The position numbers and the translations under genes are program-made. The notes below the pieces were generated by a model that was given only the letters and a program-made list of their open reading frames with translations, searched no databases and was not told the DNA's origin. Below are positions 1 through 7,695 of a stretch of DNA of 11,116 nt, in pieces. Position 1 is the stretch's first letter, and every line of letters begins with the position of its first letter. Origin of the DNA: Erysipelotrichaceae bacterium UBA6182 (lineage in GTDB: Bacteria; Bacillota_I; Bacilli_A; Erysipelotrichales; Erysipelotrichaceae); assembly GCA_002422065.1 (NCBI GenBank), contig DITO01000102.1, positions 1 through 11,116 of the forward strand. The letters are read 5' to 3'.

Positions 1-1175
1 ATATTGGCTGGTAATCCAATCACCGCATCCAAGTAGTTTTTTTCTTTTATTAGGTATTCTCGTATAACACCTTCTGCACCTCCTCTGAAAAGAACACCAT
101 GAGGTAACACCACTGCCATTGTGCCATAATCATCCAATTGATAAATCATGTGTTGAATAAATGCATAGTCTGCTTTTGACTTAGGTGCTAACCTACCATA
201 TCGATTAAAACGAGGATCATCCATAAAAGATTCATCGCTAGACCAACTTGAACCATATGGCGGATTAGCTACTATTGCCTCAAACTTCAAGTCTAAGTGT
301 TGAGGATGTACAAGTGTATTATCATTCTTGATATCAAAGTTTCTAAAAGAAATACCATGCAAAAGCATATTCATTCGTGCTATGTTATATGTTGTAGAAT
401 TTAGCTCTTGACCGAAATAACGTGCCACCTTTGCTTCTTTACCAATTCTTAATAATAATGAACCTGACCCACATGTCGGGTCATAAACACTCTTTAATGA
501 GCTCTTATCTAAGGTTACAAGCTTAGCTAAGATTGCTGATACTTGTTGAGGTGTATAAAATTCTCCTGCTTTTTTACCCGCTGATGCTGCAAATTGACCA
601 ATAAGATATTCATATGCGTCTCCTAAAATATCGATCTCAGAATCATGGATATGAAAATCAATATCATTTATTTTGAGCATCACCTTACTTATAAGTTTGG
701 TTCTCTCACTTTCAGATTTACCTAATCGAGTGGAATTCAGGTCCATATCATCAAATAGATTCGCAAAATCATCTTTGGATTCACTGTTCAAAGTAGAATC
801 TGATAGGGCATTTACGGCTTTGGCTAGTAATGTCACATTGAAGGTGCCAGTATTAATTTTCTGAATTAATGTAGAATACAAGTTTTCTGGTTCAATATAA
901 TATCCTACTTTTGAATCTTCAAGTAAATCATCCTTAAGTGGTTGTTGATACTCTTTATTTGCCCACGCTTGATGATAGGTCAAATTGTCTTCTTTTAATA
1001 AAACATTATTTACATAATCCAAAAGATTCTCAGATAGATAACGATAGAAGATTAAACCAAGTATATAGTTTTTAAATTCACTTGCATCCATGTTTCCACG
1101 TAAGTCATTAGCAATAGACCATAACGTTGAATGAAGACCATTTTGCTGTGATTGTTGTTTTTGAACATTTGTCAT
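1..1175 (-). CDS. hsdM: Type I restriction-modification system DNA methyltransferase subunit M (3' end outside window)
   Basis: This is the modification subunit, an N6-adenine methyltransferase that works with HsdS to methylate host target sites and with HsdR in the restriction complex. I translated the minus strand from ATG at 1175 to base 1 and found 391 uninterrupted codons, so only the C-terminal part is missing (the family is usually about 500 residues). The N-terminal helical HsdM domain covers roughly residues 8-150; its start (LHSTLWSIANDLRG) resembles the EcoR124 (type IC) group. The S-adenosylmethionine-binding motif I is DPTCGSG at residues 232-238, preceded by the conserved GEFYTPQQV segment, and the catalytic motif IV is NPPY at 304-307. 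The start is supported by an AAGGGG ribosome binding site that overlaps the hsdR stop codon, implying coupled translation. The specificity gene hsdS is expected beyond base 1 but cannot be seen. Confidence 0.96.
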   Translation of the reverse strand, partial: MTNVQKQQSQQNGLHSTLWSIANDLRGNMDASEFKNYILGLIFYRYLSENLLDYVNNVLLKEDNLTYHQAWANKEYQQPLKDDLLEDSKVGYYIEPENLYSTLIQKINTGTFNVTLLAKAVNALSDSTLNSESKDDFANLFDDMDLNSTRLGKSESERTKLISKVMLKINDIDFHIHDSEIDILGDAYEYLIGQFAASAGKKAGEFYTPQQVSAILAKLVTLDKSSLKSVYDPTCGSGSLLLRIGKEAKVARYFGQELNSTTYNIARMNMLLHGISFRNFDIKNDNTLVHPQHLDLKFEAIVANPPYGSSWSSDESFMDDPRFNRYGRLAPKSKADYAFIQHMIYQLDDYGTMAVVLPHGVLFRGGAEGVIREYLIKEKNYLDAVIGLPAN

Positions 1176-1182
1176 GTTTTAT

Positions 1183-1189
1183 CCCCTTA
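1183..1189 (-). promoter_or_regulatory. hsdM ribosome binding site overlapping the hsdR stop codon
   Basis: Read on the minus strand, the hsdR stop TAA runs directly into GGGG (TAAGGGG), seven bases before the hsdM ATG. The overlap suggests that ribosomes finishing hsdR start hsdM, keeping the nuclease and methylase subunits in step. A TGA in the hsdR frame also overlaps the hsdM ATG (ATGA), so any readthrough of the TAA would end there. Confidence 0.8.
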
Positions 1190-3928
1190 GTTAAATTTAT
1201 CAATGATGTTAAAAATAAACTCTTTAGTTTGATTTACAATTTTCCTACGCTTAAGATAAGTAACCCCTTCAATTGCTTCATTAATTTGTATATCTGGGAA
1301 TATGCCACAATACTCATACTCTTGAATAAATTCTTCAAGTTTAGCTTGCTTAATGTTATGTTGATCTCCAAAATTAAGAATCTCTTTCTCTCGTTCTTTT
1401 TCCATCATGTCAAAGTACGCTTCATCAACATCATCTGACGGGCTTAGTGTTGGGATGATTCGATCTAAGAATTGCTTGATTAATTCAGACTTTTGATAGA
1501 GTTTTTCATCAGTGATAAACTTTAATTTTTCTTTAATTTCAAAGATATCTTTTTCTTGTTGTTCTTTATCAATCAAACTGATTTGGCGAATGAGTTCCAG
1601 TATATAATGAACGTTAATTTTATCTGATCGAACGAGTTCAAGTTCAAAGTTAATGTCTTCAAGAATGGATACTCTTTCTTTGTGCTCTCTGCGACTAAAA
1701 TCTAAATACTTACTCAAGTAATCCATGTAAGTTTGCTCATCAAACATGGTATTAGAGGTTTTCCAATCAAACTCAATGAACGTTTTAAGTGATGTAAGTA
1801 TTCTTAAGATATTTCGAAACTTAAACACAAACTTTGTAATATCTTCATCATCTTCAAGTCGTTTAACCGCCACAATATCAGGAGTGAATTTAAGTAAATC
1901 GTCCACTGCTTGATTGAAGGCTAGTAGGTATTCATTGTAGGAATGCATCAATACGACATCGGTGTTATCAGTTTGTGAATAAAGCATGACAGCACTATCT
2001 ACATTCTCTTTGGTAGTTTGATAACACACAATATTGCCAAATGGTTTAGTTGATCTTTCCACTCGATTCGTACGAGAGAAAGCTTGGATTAGGTTATGGA
2101 AATCGAGTCGTTTATCTAGATACAGAGTATTAAGCGTTTTTGCGTCAAAGCCTGTTAAAAACATATTAACTACGAGTAGAATATCAATGTCATTATTTTT
2201 CACTCTATTAGACACGTCTCTAAAATAACCATCAAAAGTACTAATGTTAAAGTTCGTTTTAAATATTTTGTTATAATCAACCATCATACGATCCATTGCA
2301 TCACGAGATAGTTCTTTCTTATTTTCGCCATCTTCATTAGAAGCAAAAGTAAATATACCCGCAATCTTTAAGTCATGATTCATGGCTTTAAAAGTATCAT
2401 AGTATTTTATTAGCATAGCAATCGATGAAGTCGCAAAAATAGAGTTATAGAGCTTACTGTTAGTTTTAGTTTTGTGTCTTTCAAGAATATTGGCTGCAAT
2501 AAGTCCAATACGAATATCATCAATAAAAACAGGGTCGGTATCGATTCCTGCTACTTGATCATCTTTTGAGTCTTTCGATTTTTGAATGGTATTAACATAA
2601 TCCACCGCAAACCCTAATACATTTCCGTCTTTGATGGCATCTTTGATCAAGTAATTATGAAGGCACTTACCAAAAATATCCCCTGTTGCTCGTCCATCCT
2701 CTGCAGGGTTTTGAACAAATCGCGGAGTACCTGTAAATCCAAAATATTGAGCTTGAATATACGATTTTGAGATTGCTTTATGCATGTCTCCAAATTGAGA
2801 TCGATGGCACTCATCAATGATGAAAATTGTCTTCTTTTTTCGATATCTATCTATTATCGTTTGATACTGAGGTTTACTGACTGCATTAGACATCTTTTGA
2901 ATCGTTGTAATAATTAGTCGTCTACTGCTATCTTGAATTTGCTCAATCAGTTTTGATGTTTGATTGGTCATATCTACACAACCTGGATCAAACTTGTTAA
3001 ATTCATCTAGAGTTTGCTTATCTAAATCTTTTCGATCTACTAAGAAAATGACTTGATCAATATTTGGTTCATTAGCTAATATCTGTGAAGCTTTAAAAGA
3101 AGTAAGTGTTTTCCCTGATCCTGTAGTATGCCATATGTATCCATTGTCATTACTTGTTTTCGCATGGTTAATGAGTCGTTCTACAGCATACACTTGATAT
3201 GGTCGCATAACCATTAACTTCTTCTCTGTTTCATTAAGCACCATATAACGAGCAATAATTTTTGATATTTGACAACGTTCTAGAAAAGTAAAAGCAAATT
3301 GCTCCAAACTATCAATCCGTACATTATCTACATCTGACCAATAAAAGGTATGTGAAAACATAAAAGGCATATCGCTATTGGCATAGTATTTGGTATCAAT
3401 ACCATTGCTTATAACAAAGAGTTGTATAAAACGAAACAAGCTTGAAAATGGCTCTCTACGATATCGCTCAACCTGATGAAATGCTTCCTTAAAGTCAACA
3501 CCTCGTCGTTTTAATTCTAACTGTACTAAAGGTAATCCATTAATAAGAATGGTCACATCATAGCGTATTTCACGCTTGGCTTTCATAGTAACTTGATTAG
3601 TAACTTGAAAAGTGTTCTTACACCAATCTATGGTGTTAAATAGTTCAATATAAACAATACTTCCATCATCACGTTGGATATTATGTTTCTCTCGCAAAAT
3701 CTTCGCACTATTAAAGACACTTTTACCGTTAATCTTGACGATTAGTCGCTCGAATTCAACATCACTTAATGGTTTGTCATTTAGATTCTTTGCATTATGA
3801 CTATTGACCTGCATACGAAAATTAGCAACAAGATCATCCTCATTGCTTACCGTGACTTTCTTATAACCGTTTACTGATAATTGTTCAATTAAACGATTTT
3901 CTAACTGTTGTTCGCTTTGAATTGACAT
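1187..3928 (-). CDS. hsdR: Type I restriction enzyme, endonuclease/translocase subunit R
   Basis: The ATP-driven translocase and nuclease of a type I restriction system, 913 residues. The N-terminal PD-(D/E)xK nuclease is visible as Asp124, then Glu138-Leu-Lys140, followed by the type I QxxxY motif (Gln152, Tyr156). The SF2 helicase motor follows: Walker A HTTGSGKT at 267-274, motif II DECH at 373-376, motif III FTGTP at 398-402, the motif V region MFLTGFDAK at 589-597 and motif VI QAFSRTNR at 615-622. The C-terminal helical part (about 650-913) is charged and ends naturally. EcoR124 HsdR is somewhat longer (about 1,040 residues), but no motif is missing. The start has an AAAGGTGG ribosome binding site five bases upstream. 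It is the first gene of the hsdR-hsdM transcript. All known catalytic residues are present, so the enzyme is probably active. Confidence 0.97.
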   Translation of the reverse strand: MSIQSEQQLENRLIEQLSVNGYKKVTVSNEDDLVANFRMQVNSHNAKNLNDKPLSDVEFERLIVKINGKSVFNSAKILREKHNIQRDDGSIVYIELFNTIDWCKNTFQVTNQVTMKAKREIRYDVTILINGLPLVQLELKRRGVDFKEAFHQVERYRREPFSSLFRFIQLFVISNGIDTKYYANSDMPFMFSHTFYWSDVDNVRIDSLEQFAFTFLERCQISKIIARYMVLNETEKKLMVMRPYQVYAVERLINHAKTSNDNGYIWHTTGSGKTLTSFKASQILANEPNIDQVIFLVDRKDLDKQTLDEFNKFDPGCVDMTNQTSKLIEQIQDSSRRLIITTIQKMSNAVSKPQYQTIIDRYRKKKTIFIIDECHRSQFGDMHKAISKSYIQAQYFGFTGTPRFVQNPAEDGRATGDIFGKCLHNYLIKDAIKDGNVLGFAVDYVNTIQKSKDSKDDQVAGIDTDPVFIDDIRIGLIAANILERHKTKTNSKLYNSIFATSSIAMLIKYYDTFKAMNHDLKIAGIFTFASNEDGENKKELSRDAMDRMMVDYNKIFKTNFNISTFDGYFRDVSNRVKNNDIDILLVVNMFLTGFDAKTLNTLYLDKRLDFHNLIQAFSRTNRVERSTKPFGNIVCYQTTKENVDSAVMLYSQTDNTDVVLMHSYNEYLLAFNQAVDDLLKFTPDIVAVKRLEDDEDITKFVFKFRNILRILTSLKTFIEFDWKTSNTMFDEQTYMDYLSKYLDFSRREHKERVSILEDINFELELVRSDKINVHYILELIRQISLIDKEQQEKDIFEIKEKLKFITDEKLYQKSELIKQFLDRIIPTLSPSDDVDEAYFDMMEKEREKEILNFGDQHNIKQAKLEEFIQEYEYCGIFPDIQINEAIEGVTYLKRRKIVNQTKEFIFNIIDKFN

Positions 3929-3959
3929 AAACCCACCTTTGAATTTAATTCTACCATAA

Positions 3960-3972
3960 ATTCAAATTGAAT
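3960..3972. promoter_or_regulatory. Short inverted repeat between the hsdR promoter and start (possible operator)
   Basis: ATTCAA-A-TTGAAT has perfect 6-bp arms around one base. It lies just downstream of the proposed hsdR -10 box and upstream of the ribosome binding site, where a repressor would block transcription. No regulator gene is visible in the window. In AT-rich DNA a dyad this short could be chance. Confidence 0.25.
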
Positions 3973-3982
3973 CACTTTGTTT

Positions 3983-4011
3983 ATTATAAGATTTGTTTAA
4001 GATCATTTATA
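3983..4011 (-). promoter_or_regulatory. Candidate promoter of the hsdR-hsdM operon
   Basis: A perfect TATAAT (-10) lies at 3988-3983 on the minus strand, 55 bases before the hsdR ATG. Seventeen bases upstream is a weak -35 (TATAAA, 3 of 6 matches). The -10 is convincing; the -35 is not. Confidence 0.45.
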
Positions 4012-4107
4012 TGGTGTGTAATAGCAAGAAGTTTCAAAAAATAACAATAAAATACTTAAGCTCGAGATTATTTTCGGACACCGTAGTTAATAAAATTAAT
4101 GACGATA

Positions 4108-4575
4108 TCAGTCATAGAGTATAATTTCCATATCAAGAGACACCTCTGAAATATCCTTTGAGTGGCATTCTGGACATCCTATAACACGATACGTTTTTGC
4201 GATTTCTTCTAACATTTCCACACTACCCTCTGAATCTAATAGGTTTAACTTGCTTTTGCATGACTCGCAAAAATACGATGGTTCGAAAAAATTATTACAG
4301 CTTACAAATCTGAACCAAAGATGATTATATGATAACTGACAACTCTCGCACTTGTAAAAGCGATTTCTTGATTCACTTTTTTCTACAACGTTTTTATCAG
4401 TCCATATTTTAGTCTCTTTAACTACTTTAGGATATTCATCAAAGACACCTAAAAATTCACGACTTATTTCAAAGGGTAACGTTTGAGTAGCAATCATTTC
4501 AATCATTCCAATTCCTTCTCGCACCCATATCTCATGTCGACATGATTTACATTCTAGTTCATATGCTGACCCCAT
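4108..4575 (-). CDS. Hypothetical zinc-binding protein with four CxxC motifs
   Basis: A 155-residue soluble protein that I do not recognise. Four CxxC pairs are visible: Cys9/Cys12, Cys76/Cys79, Cys103/Cys106 and Cys134/Cys137, with an extra Cys93. This is the number needed for two zinc-ribbon sites, probably pairing across the segments between them. There is no signal peptide or membrane segment. The start is firm: a consensus AAGGAGG ribosome binding site sits seven bases before the ATG. The gene ends with TGA 179 bp upstream of hsdR on the same strand, but hsdR appears to have its own promoter, and I see no terminator between them. Small multi-ribbon proteins often bind nucleic acid or protein partners, but nothing here shows which. 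A link with the restriction system is only positional. Confidence 0.8.
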   Translation of the reverse strand: MGSAYELECKSCRHEIWVREGIGMIEMIATQTLPFEISREFLGVFDEYPKVVKETKIWTDKNVVEKSESRNRFYKCESCQLSYNHLWFRFVSCNNFFEPSYFCESCKSKLNLLDSEGSVEMLEEIAKTYRVIGCPECHSKDISEVSLDMEIILYD

Positions 4576-4835
4576 AATAGCCTCCTTGATTCATTATTCG
4601 ATACCGTATTAATATGCTTTGACTTCTGCTTGAGTATATTTCAAATCAAGCGTCCTTACCTTTGCATTTTCATGATTTATAATATAAGTCTTAGATGATG
4701 AATCGAATTTTCAAGATCACTTTTTCATATAATTGCTTATAAATGTAGAGTCATATTATAGTAATTCTAACACAGGCAACGTAATTATAATTCCTTATAT
4801 TTTCTTCTATGGATTTTTGACATTACTTTTAACTC

Positions 4836-4871
4836 AAAACTTGATTGATCTAGTGAGATTAATCAAGTTTT
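4836..4871. terminator. Long dyad with 15-bp arms and 6-base loop (terminator-like hairpin or operator)
   Basis: AAAACTTGATTGATC pairs with GATTAATCAAGTTTT around the loop TAGTGA. All 15 positions pair, one of them as G-U. A runs precede and T runs follow, so a transcript from either strand would form a hairpin with a short U tail. It lies between two divergently transcribed genes, where a terminator has no obvious job, so an operator or a leftover from a lost gene are alternatives. Confidence 0.5.
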
Positions 4872-4961
4872 AACACATCCAATCTAACAATTTATTGATA
4901 ATTGAATCCTGAAATGACGTGAAAATGATTAATAATATATTATGCTTACTCCTAAATAAGA

Positions 4962-4990
4962 TTCACCCCCTCCTTCACATGTGATATTAT
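4962..4990 (+). promoter_or_regulatory. Candidate promoter of the 5060-6227 operon
   Basis: TTCACC (-35, 4 of 6) and TATTAT (-10, 5 of 6) are separated by 17 bases. The predicted transcript would start near 4997, giving a leader of about 63 bases before the ATG at 5060. Confidence 0.45.
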
Positions 4991-5059
4991 TAACATACGA
5001 GTTTTAAGCAAGTAAATTAAGAATCAATATTCATGTAAGTTCTACACAGGGGGGGAAGT

Positions 5060-5818
5060 ATGGCTTTGAATCAATGTAAAGAATGTAATAAAGAATACCA
5101 AGGTAATCTGTCACAGTGTCCACACTGCGGCTATATAAACACAACCTCTCAACAAGTTGAAGTACCCAGCACCAATGATGGCAACCCTTCACCTTTTTTA
5201 GTCACCCCACAATCCATTACTCCTTTTCGAGAAAGAAGAAAACTCAATAAACGTCTTTTTATAGCACCATTATTACTCATTCTTATCATTACGATTGTTT
5301 CATATGCTAACTATCTTAAAATCAATGAATACCTGTTAACTCAACTTGCTGCTCAACGTAAACAAGATCAGATCATCAATGAAAAGATGGATGCTATCTT
5401 GTTAACATTATCAAATCAAACACGATACTGGACCATTAATGTTACTGAAACAGACTCGTGGATTGTTCAAGGCACTCAAGATGAAGACATTAAGGAAATA
5501 TGTGTTGTGGTGGGGTTATCCTTCACGAAGAATGTTGATTCACCCTTCTATCTTGATGACAGCTATGATGATGGTCTATTCAGTTTTTATACAGTGCTAC
5601 TTAAACTCAATACAACAGAATTTAGTCATCAATCCATCTCGGGATGCTCACATATGAGCGATAAGTATGATGTTGTATATCCTAACTCCTCAATCTATAT
5701 AAGAGATGGCGAAGTGTTTTACTTCATAACCAAAGTAAATTCCACTCTGTTACAGGAGAAGTATCCATTAGTGTATACCGATCAACCCATCATTGAGCTC
5801 ACGCTCAATGATGAATAA
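5060..5818 (+). CDS. Zinc-ribbon membrane protein with extracytoplasmic domain
   Basis: A 252-residue protein. It begins with a zinc ribbon (Cys6/Cys9 and Cys20/Cys23), then a Pro/Ser/Thr-rich linker to about residue 55, a basic stretch (RERRKLNKR, 57-65) and one hydrophobic segment at about 66-84. Positive charges before the segment predict a cytoplasmic ribbon and an outer C-terminal domain of about 165 residues, rich in Asn, Ser and Tyr. I do not recognise that domain. The architecture (ribbon inside, single membrane pass, domain outside) recalls Bacillus YdjG-like and other Bacillota membrane proteins, but the outer domain does not allow a family call. Translation starts after a seven-G run plus AAG, an unusual ribosome binding site. 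It is followed 10 bases later by a second small exported protein, so the two probably work together at the cell surface. Confidence 0.82.
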   Translation: MALNQCKECNKEYQGNLSQCPHCGYINTTSQQVEVPSTNDGNPSPFLVTPQSITPFRERRKLNKRLFIAPLLLILIITIVSYANYLKINEYLLTQLAAQRKQDQIINEKMDAILLTLSNQTRYWTINVTETDSWIVQGTQDEDIKEICVVVGLSFTKNVDSPFYLDDSYDDGLFSFYTVLLKLNTTEFSHQSISGCSHMSDKYDVVYPNSSIYIRDGEVFYFITKVNSTLLQEKYPLVYTDQPIIELTLNDE

Positions 5819-5828
5819 GGAGATTACC

Positions 5829-6227
5829 ATGACCATGAAAAAAGTAGTCCTCACATTATGTCTTCTCTTCTTTTTAACATGGTGTATCAATCCAGAACTT
5901 TCAATAAAGTTTTATCCAGATACATTCTCTAGTATATATACCTGTCCTGCATTAGGTATAACAAACAACACCTATATTCGAGATAATGGTACAGCCATAA
6001 TCATGTATTCAAAACTGAGACAAAGTTTTACTTACAAAAGAATCTCACGAAATCTCTACCATTTATTCGAATCTTCCACATTAGATTCCATCCATTCTAA
6101 AATTCTAATCTTTGATGATTACTATGTGCGCTTTAGATCAACTGATAATGATAAAACCCTATTATCCATGAGCGAAGAGATGATTGAAGATGGTGATTAT
6201 ATCAAATGTACCCAAAGAGAATTATAG
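5829..6227 (+). CDS. Small exported or membrane-anchored hypothetical protein
   Basis: A 132-residue protein of unknown family. The frame is open from 5793, but the ATG at 5829 is the better start: AAGGAG at 5817-5822 lies six bases before it, while the upstream ATG has no such site and falls inside the preceding gene. The N-terminus (MTMKKVVLTLCLLFFLTWC) is a short basic start followed by a hydrophobic stretch of about 14 residues, a signal peptide or anchor. LTWC looks a little like a lipobox, but Trp at -1 is unusual, so lipid attachment is doubtful. The rest is polar, Tyr/Ser-rich and has no motif I recognise. It is the second gene of an operon with the zinc-ribbon membrane protein, and its ribosome binding site overlaps that gene's stop codon. 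Confidence 0.72.
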   Translation: MTMKKVVLTLCLLFFLTWCINPELSIKFYPDTFSSIYTCPALGITNNTYIRDNGTAIIMYSKLRQSFTYKRISRNLYHLFESSTLDSIHSKILIFDDYYVRFRSTDNDKTLLSMSEEMIEDGDYIKCTQREL

Positions 6228-6334
6228 TCCTTGGTTAACCCTCATCACATATAAATAAAAAGGCTGTAACGAAATAGACAATCAGAAGTGATGTTTATAA
6301 AGTTAACAGCTCTTTTATTAACCAATCTTTAACC

Positions 6335-6724
6335 TCAAATCTGCTCCCCTTCATCTTCTTTTCCAGTATCCTCAAATCCATATTTAATATACATGGCATA
6401 TGGCTAGGATCTTTTAATGTACAAGAGACACAACAGTATCTTCTATTCTCATCCTTGCATTTCTCTACAATAAGATCTAATACTTCTTTACCATATCCTT
6501 TTCCTTGCAACTCAGTGCCTACCATAAAACGCCATAAGAAGTATACAGGCCAATCTTCTTCTGGTGCTATGTAATTGTCTAATCCTAACATGACAAACCC
6601 TATAACCTTATTATCCACTTCAATTGCTCTAGGCCATGCATTAGGATAGTTAATAAAAGCTTCTGCTAAGGAATAAATGTTTGGAGCTACTGTTGTTTTC
6701 CTTGGAAACCCTAATATTCCTCAT
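6335..6724 (-). pseudogene. GNAT-family N-acetyltransferase, broken by a deletion and frameshifts (copy 1)
   Basis: GNAT enzymes move an acetyl group from acetyl-CoA to an amine. Assembling three frames on the minus strand gives a recognisable protein. It starts MRNIRVSKEN at 6724, jumps frame near 6690-6700 with about 15 residues missing compared with typical members, and continues VAPNIYSLAEAFINYPNAW. It then runs through WRFMVGTELQGKGYGKEV, which includes the acetyl-CoA loop motif QGKGYG. A one-base loss near 6404 (shown by comparison with the copy at 10863-11116) shifts the frame; the correct frame goes on MYIKYGFEDTGKEDEGEQI. A second one-base loss near 6340 then gives a premature TGA. 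The open frame 6295-6618, with a GTG start, is only the middle of this gene plus an out-of-frame tail. No ribosome binding site precedes the ATG. Confidence 0.85.
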
Positions 6725-6869
6725 TATTGTTTTTAATAACACCGTAGTCAGATTGTAGTTCTTTAGATTGATGAGCAGTCATAAACAATTGTTTTAGACA
6801 GATTACTTGATTATCCATCATTTTAAAATCATCTTTCTTTTTCAAAACATCCTTAAGAATAATCATCAT
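6711..6869 (-). CDS. Possible 52-codon small ORF (or gene remnant)
   Basis: An uninterrupted frame from ATG at 6869 to TAG at 6711 encodes 52 residues beginning MMIILKDVLKKKDDFKMMDN, charged and probably helical. It overlaps the first 14 bases of the broken GNAT gene in another frame. There is no ribosome binding site, and the divergent lipoprotein promoter lies just upstream. It could be a short gene, the tail of a lost gene in front of the GNAT gene, or chance. I do not recognise it. Confidence 0.25.
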   Translation of the reverse strand: MMIILKDVLKKKDDFKMMDNQVICLKQLFMTAHQSKELQSDYGVIKNNNEEY

Positions 6870-6883
6870 TCATTTGTTATAAT
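6853..6883 (+). promoter_or_regulatory. Candidate extended -10 promoter of the lipoprotein gene
   Basis: TGTTATAAT is a perfect -10 box (6878-6883) with the TGn extension that lets RNA polymerase work with a poor -35. The best -35 is TTAAGA at 6853-6858 with long 19-base spacing. Transcription would start near 6890, leaving a leader of under 20 bases with the GGGGGA ribosome binding site at 6894-6899. Confidence 0.6.
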
Positions 6884-6907
6884 ATTATCAATCGGGGGAT
6901 TTATTGT

Positions 6908-7618
6908 ATGAAACAAAAGTTTGTTATAAAAACAATTAAGAGATATTACTTAATGTTTATAGTTTTTCTTGTACTATCAACTTTAGTTGGATGTACTTCT
7001 AAAGAAGAAGCATTTTTAAATCAACCTTTTATTGATTTTGAGGAATACCTTAAAGAAGATGATGAACTAGTATTAGTTAATGGGGAACAGAAATTAATCA
7101 AAGAATTAAAAGAAGAATACGGTGTTTTATATCATATGATTGTTGAATATACTGATCAAGAGATTGAAGACATCTATAATAGTATGATCTATTTAGCATA
7201 CAAAGGTTATCATTACAACAATACCAACGGAGATAAAATCTATACCTATGAGATACCACTAGTAAGTGCTGCAGGATTTTTTTATCTTCATGACGAAGAA
7301 TCCGACACAATCTCAATATTTTATAAGATGATTTTAGAAAGAGATATGAGAATCTACTATAGTACAAATCCTCTAATATCTCGTTATAAGAAATATTTGA
7401 AGAAGGTTGGAGATACGGTGTTTGTCAATACATTATTCGATAATGAATTTGTAAATACTAAAGATCAAGCAATAAGATTACTCTCAAAAAAAGTTGATGA
7501 GAAAAGAGAACAAGTCATTTTTTCTTTAACATACTACGAGATATATTTTCAAGTAGAACAAGAAACCGGAATAAAATATCAAAGAGTTCGTGACATAGAT
7601 TTGAATCCTAAACCATGA
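6908..7618 (+). CDS. Hypothetical lipoprotein
   Basis: A 236-residue exported protein. The signal peptide has a basic start (residues 2-12), a hydrophobic core at about 13-26 and the lipobox LVGC, so Cys29 should be lipidated and the mature protein anchored to the outer face of the membrane. The mature part is acidic and rich in Glu, Asp, Tyr and Lys. It contains a stretch at about 75-110 (YTDQEIEDIYNSMIYLAYKG) that looks helical, and a last segment ending in RDIDLNPKP. No family is recognised. It forms a single-gene transcript with an extended -10 promoter upstream and a strong terminator at 7721-7747. The start is supported by GGGGGA eight bases upstream. It is intact although flanked on both sides by broken genes, which suggests it is still under selection. 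Confidence 0.85.
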   Translation: MKQKFVIKTIKRYYLMFIVFLVLSTLVGCTSKEEAFLNQPFIDFEEYLKEDDELVLVNGEQKLIKELKEEYGVLYHMIVEYTDQEIEDIYNSMIYLAYKGYHYNNTNGDKIYTYEIPLVSAAGFFYLHDEESDTISIFYKMILERDMRIYYSTNPLISRYKKYLKKVGDTVFVNTLFDNEFVNTKDQAIRLLSKKVDEKREQVIFSLTYYEIYFQVEQETGIKYQRVRDIDLNPKP

Positions 7619-7695
7619 AGAATAAGAGGAAATCTTAAAGTTTTATTCATTCTAAGCTTTGAATCATTGTAATAGAACATAAATCAAAATAGATC

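Larger units (their letters stand above)
4576..5059. other. Divergent intergenic region (484 bp)
   Basis: AT-rich sequence separating the minus-strand zinc protein gene from the plus-strand operon. It holds the long dyad at 4836-4871 and a rightward promoter at 4962-4990. I found no clear promoter for the leftward gene. A partial check of the minus strand between about 4680 and 4860 gave only very short open stretches, so no relic gene is evident there. Confidence 0.6.

Noticed and set aside
673..864. Plus-strand ORF of 63 codons
   Set aside because: It lies wholly inside hsdM on the opposite strand and has no ribosome binding site or family features.
1127..1438. Plus-strand ORF of 103 codons
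   Set aside because: It is antisense to the end of hsdR and the start of hsdM; its hydrophobic translation is a by-product of the opposite strand.
6245..6290. Possible insertion-sequence end (GGCTGTAACGAAATAGACAA)
   Set aside because: It vaguely resembles some transposon ends, but I see no matching inverted copy, target duplication or transposase.
6295..6618. Intact 107-residue acetyltransferase with a GTG start
   Set aside because: The N-terminal part continues upstream in the same frame, and the last third is out of frame compared with copy 2, so the frame is an artefact of a broken gene.
7098..7367. Minus-strand ORF of 89 codons
   Set aside because: It is antisense to the intact lipoprotein gene, which has a promoter, ribosome binding site, lipobox and terminator.
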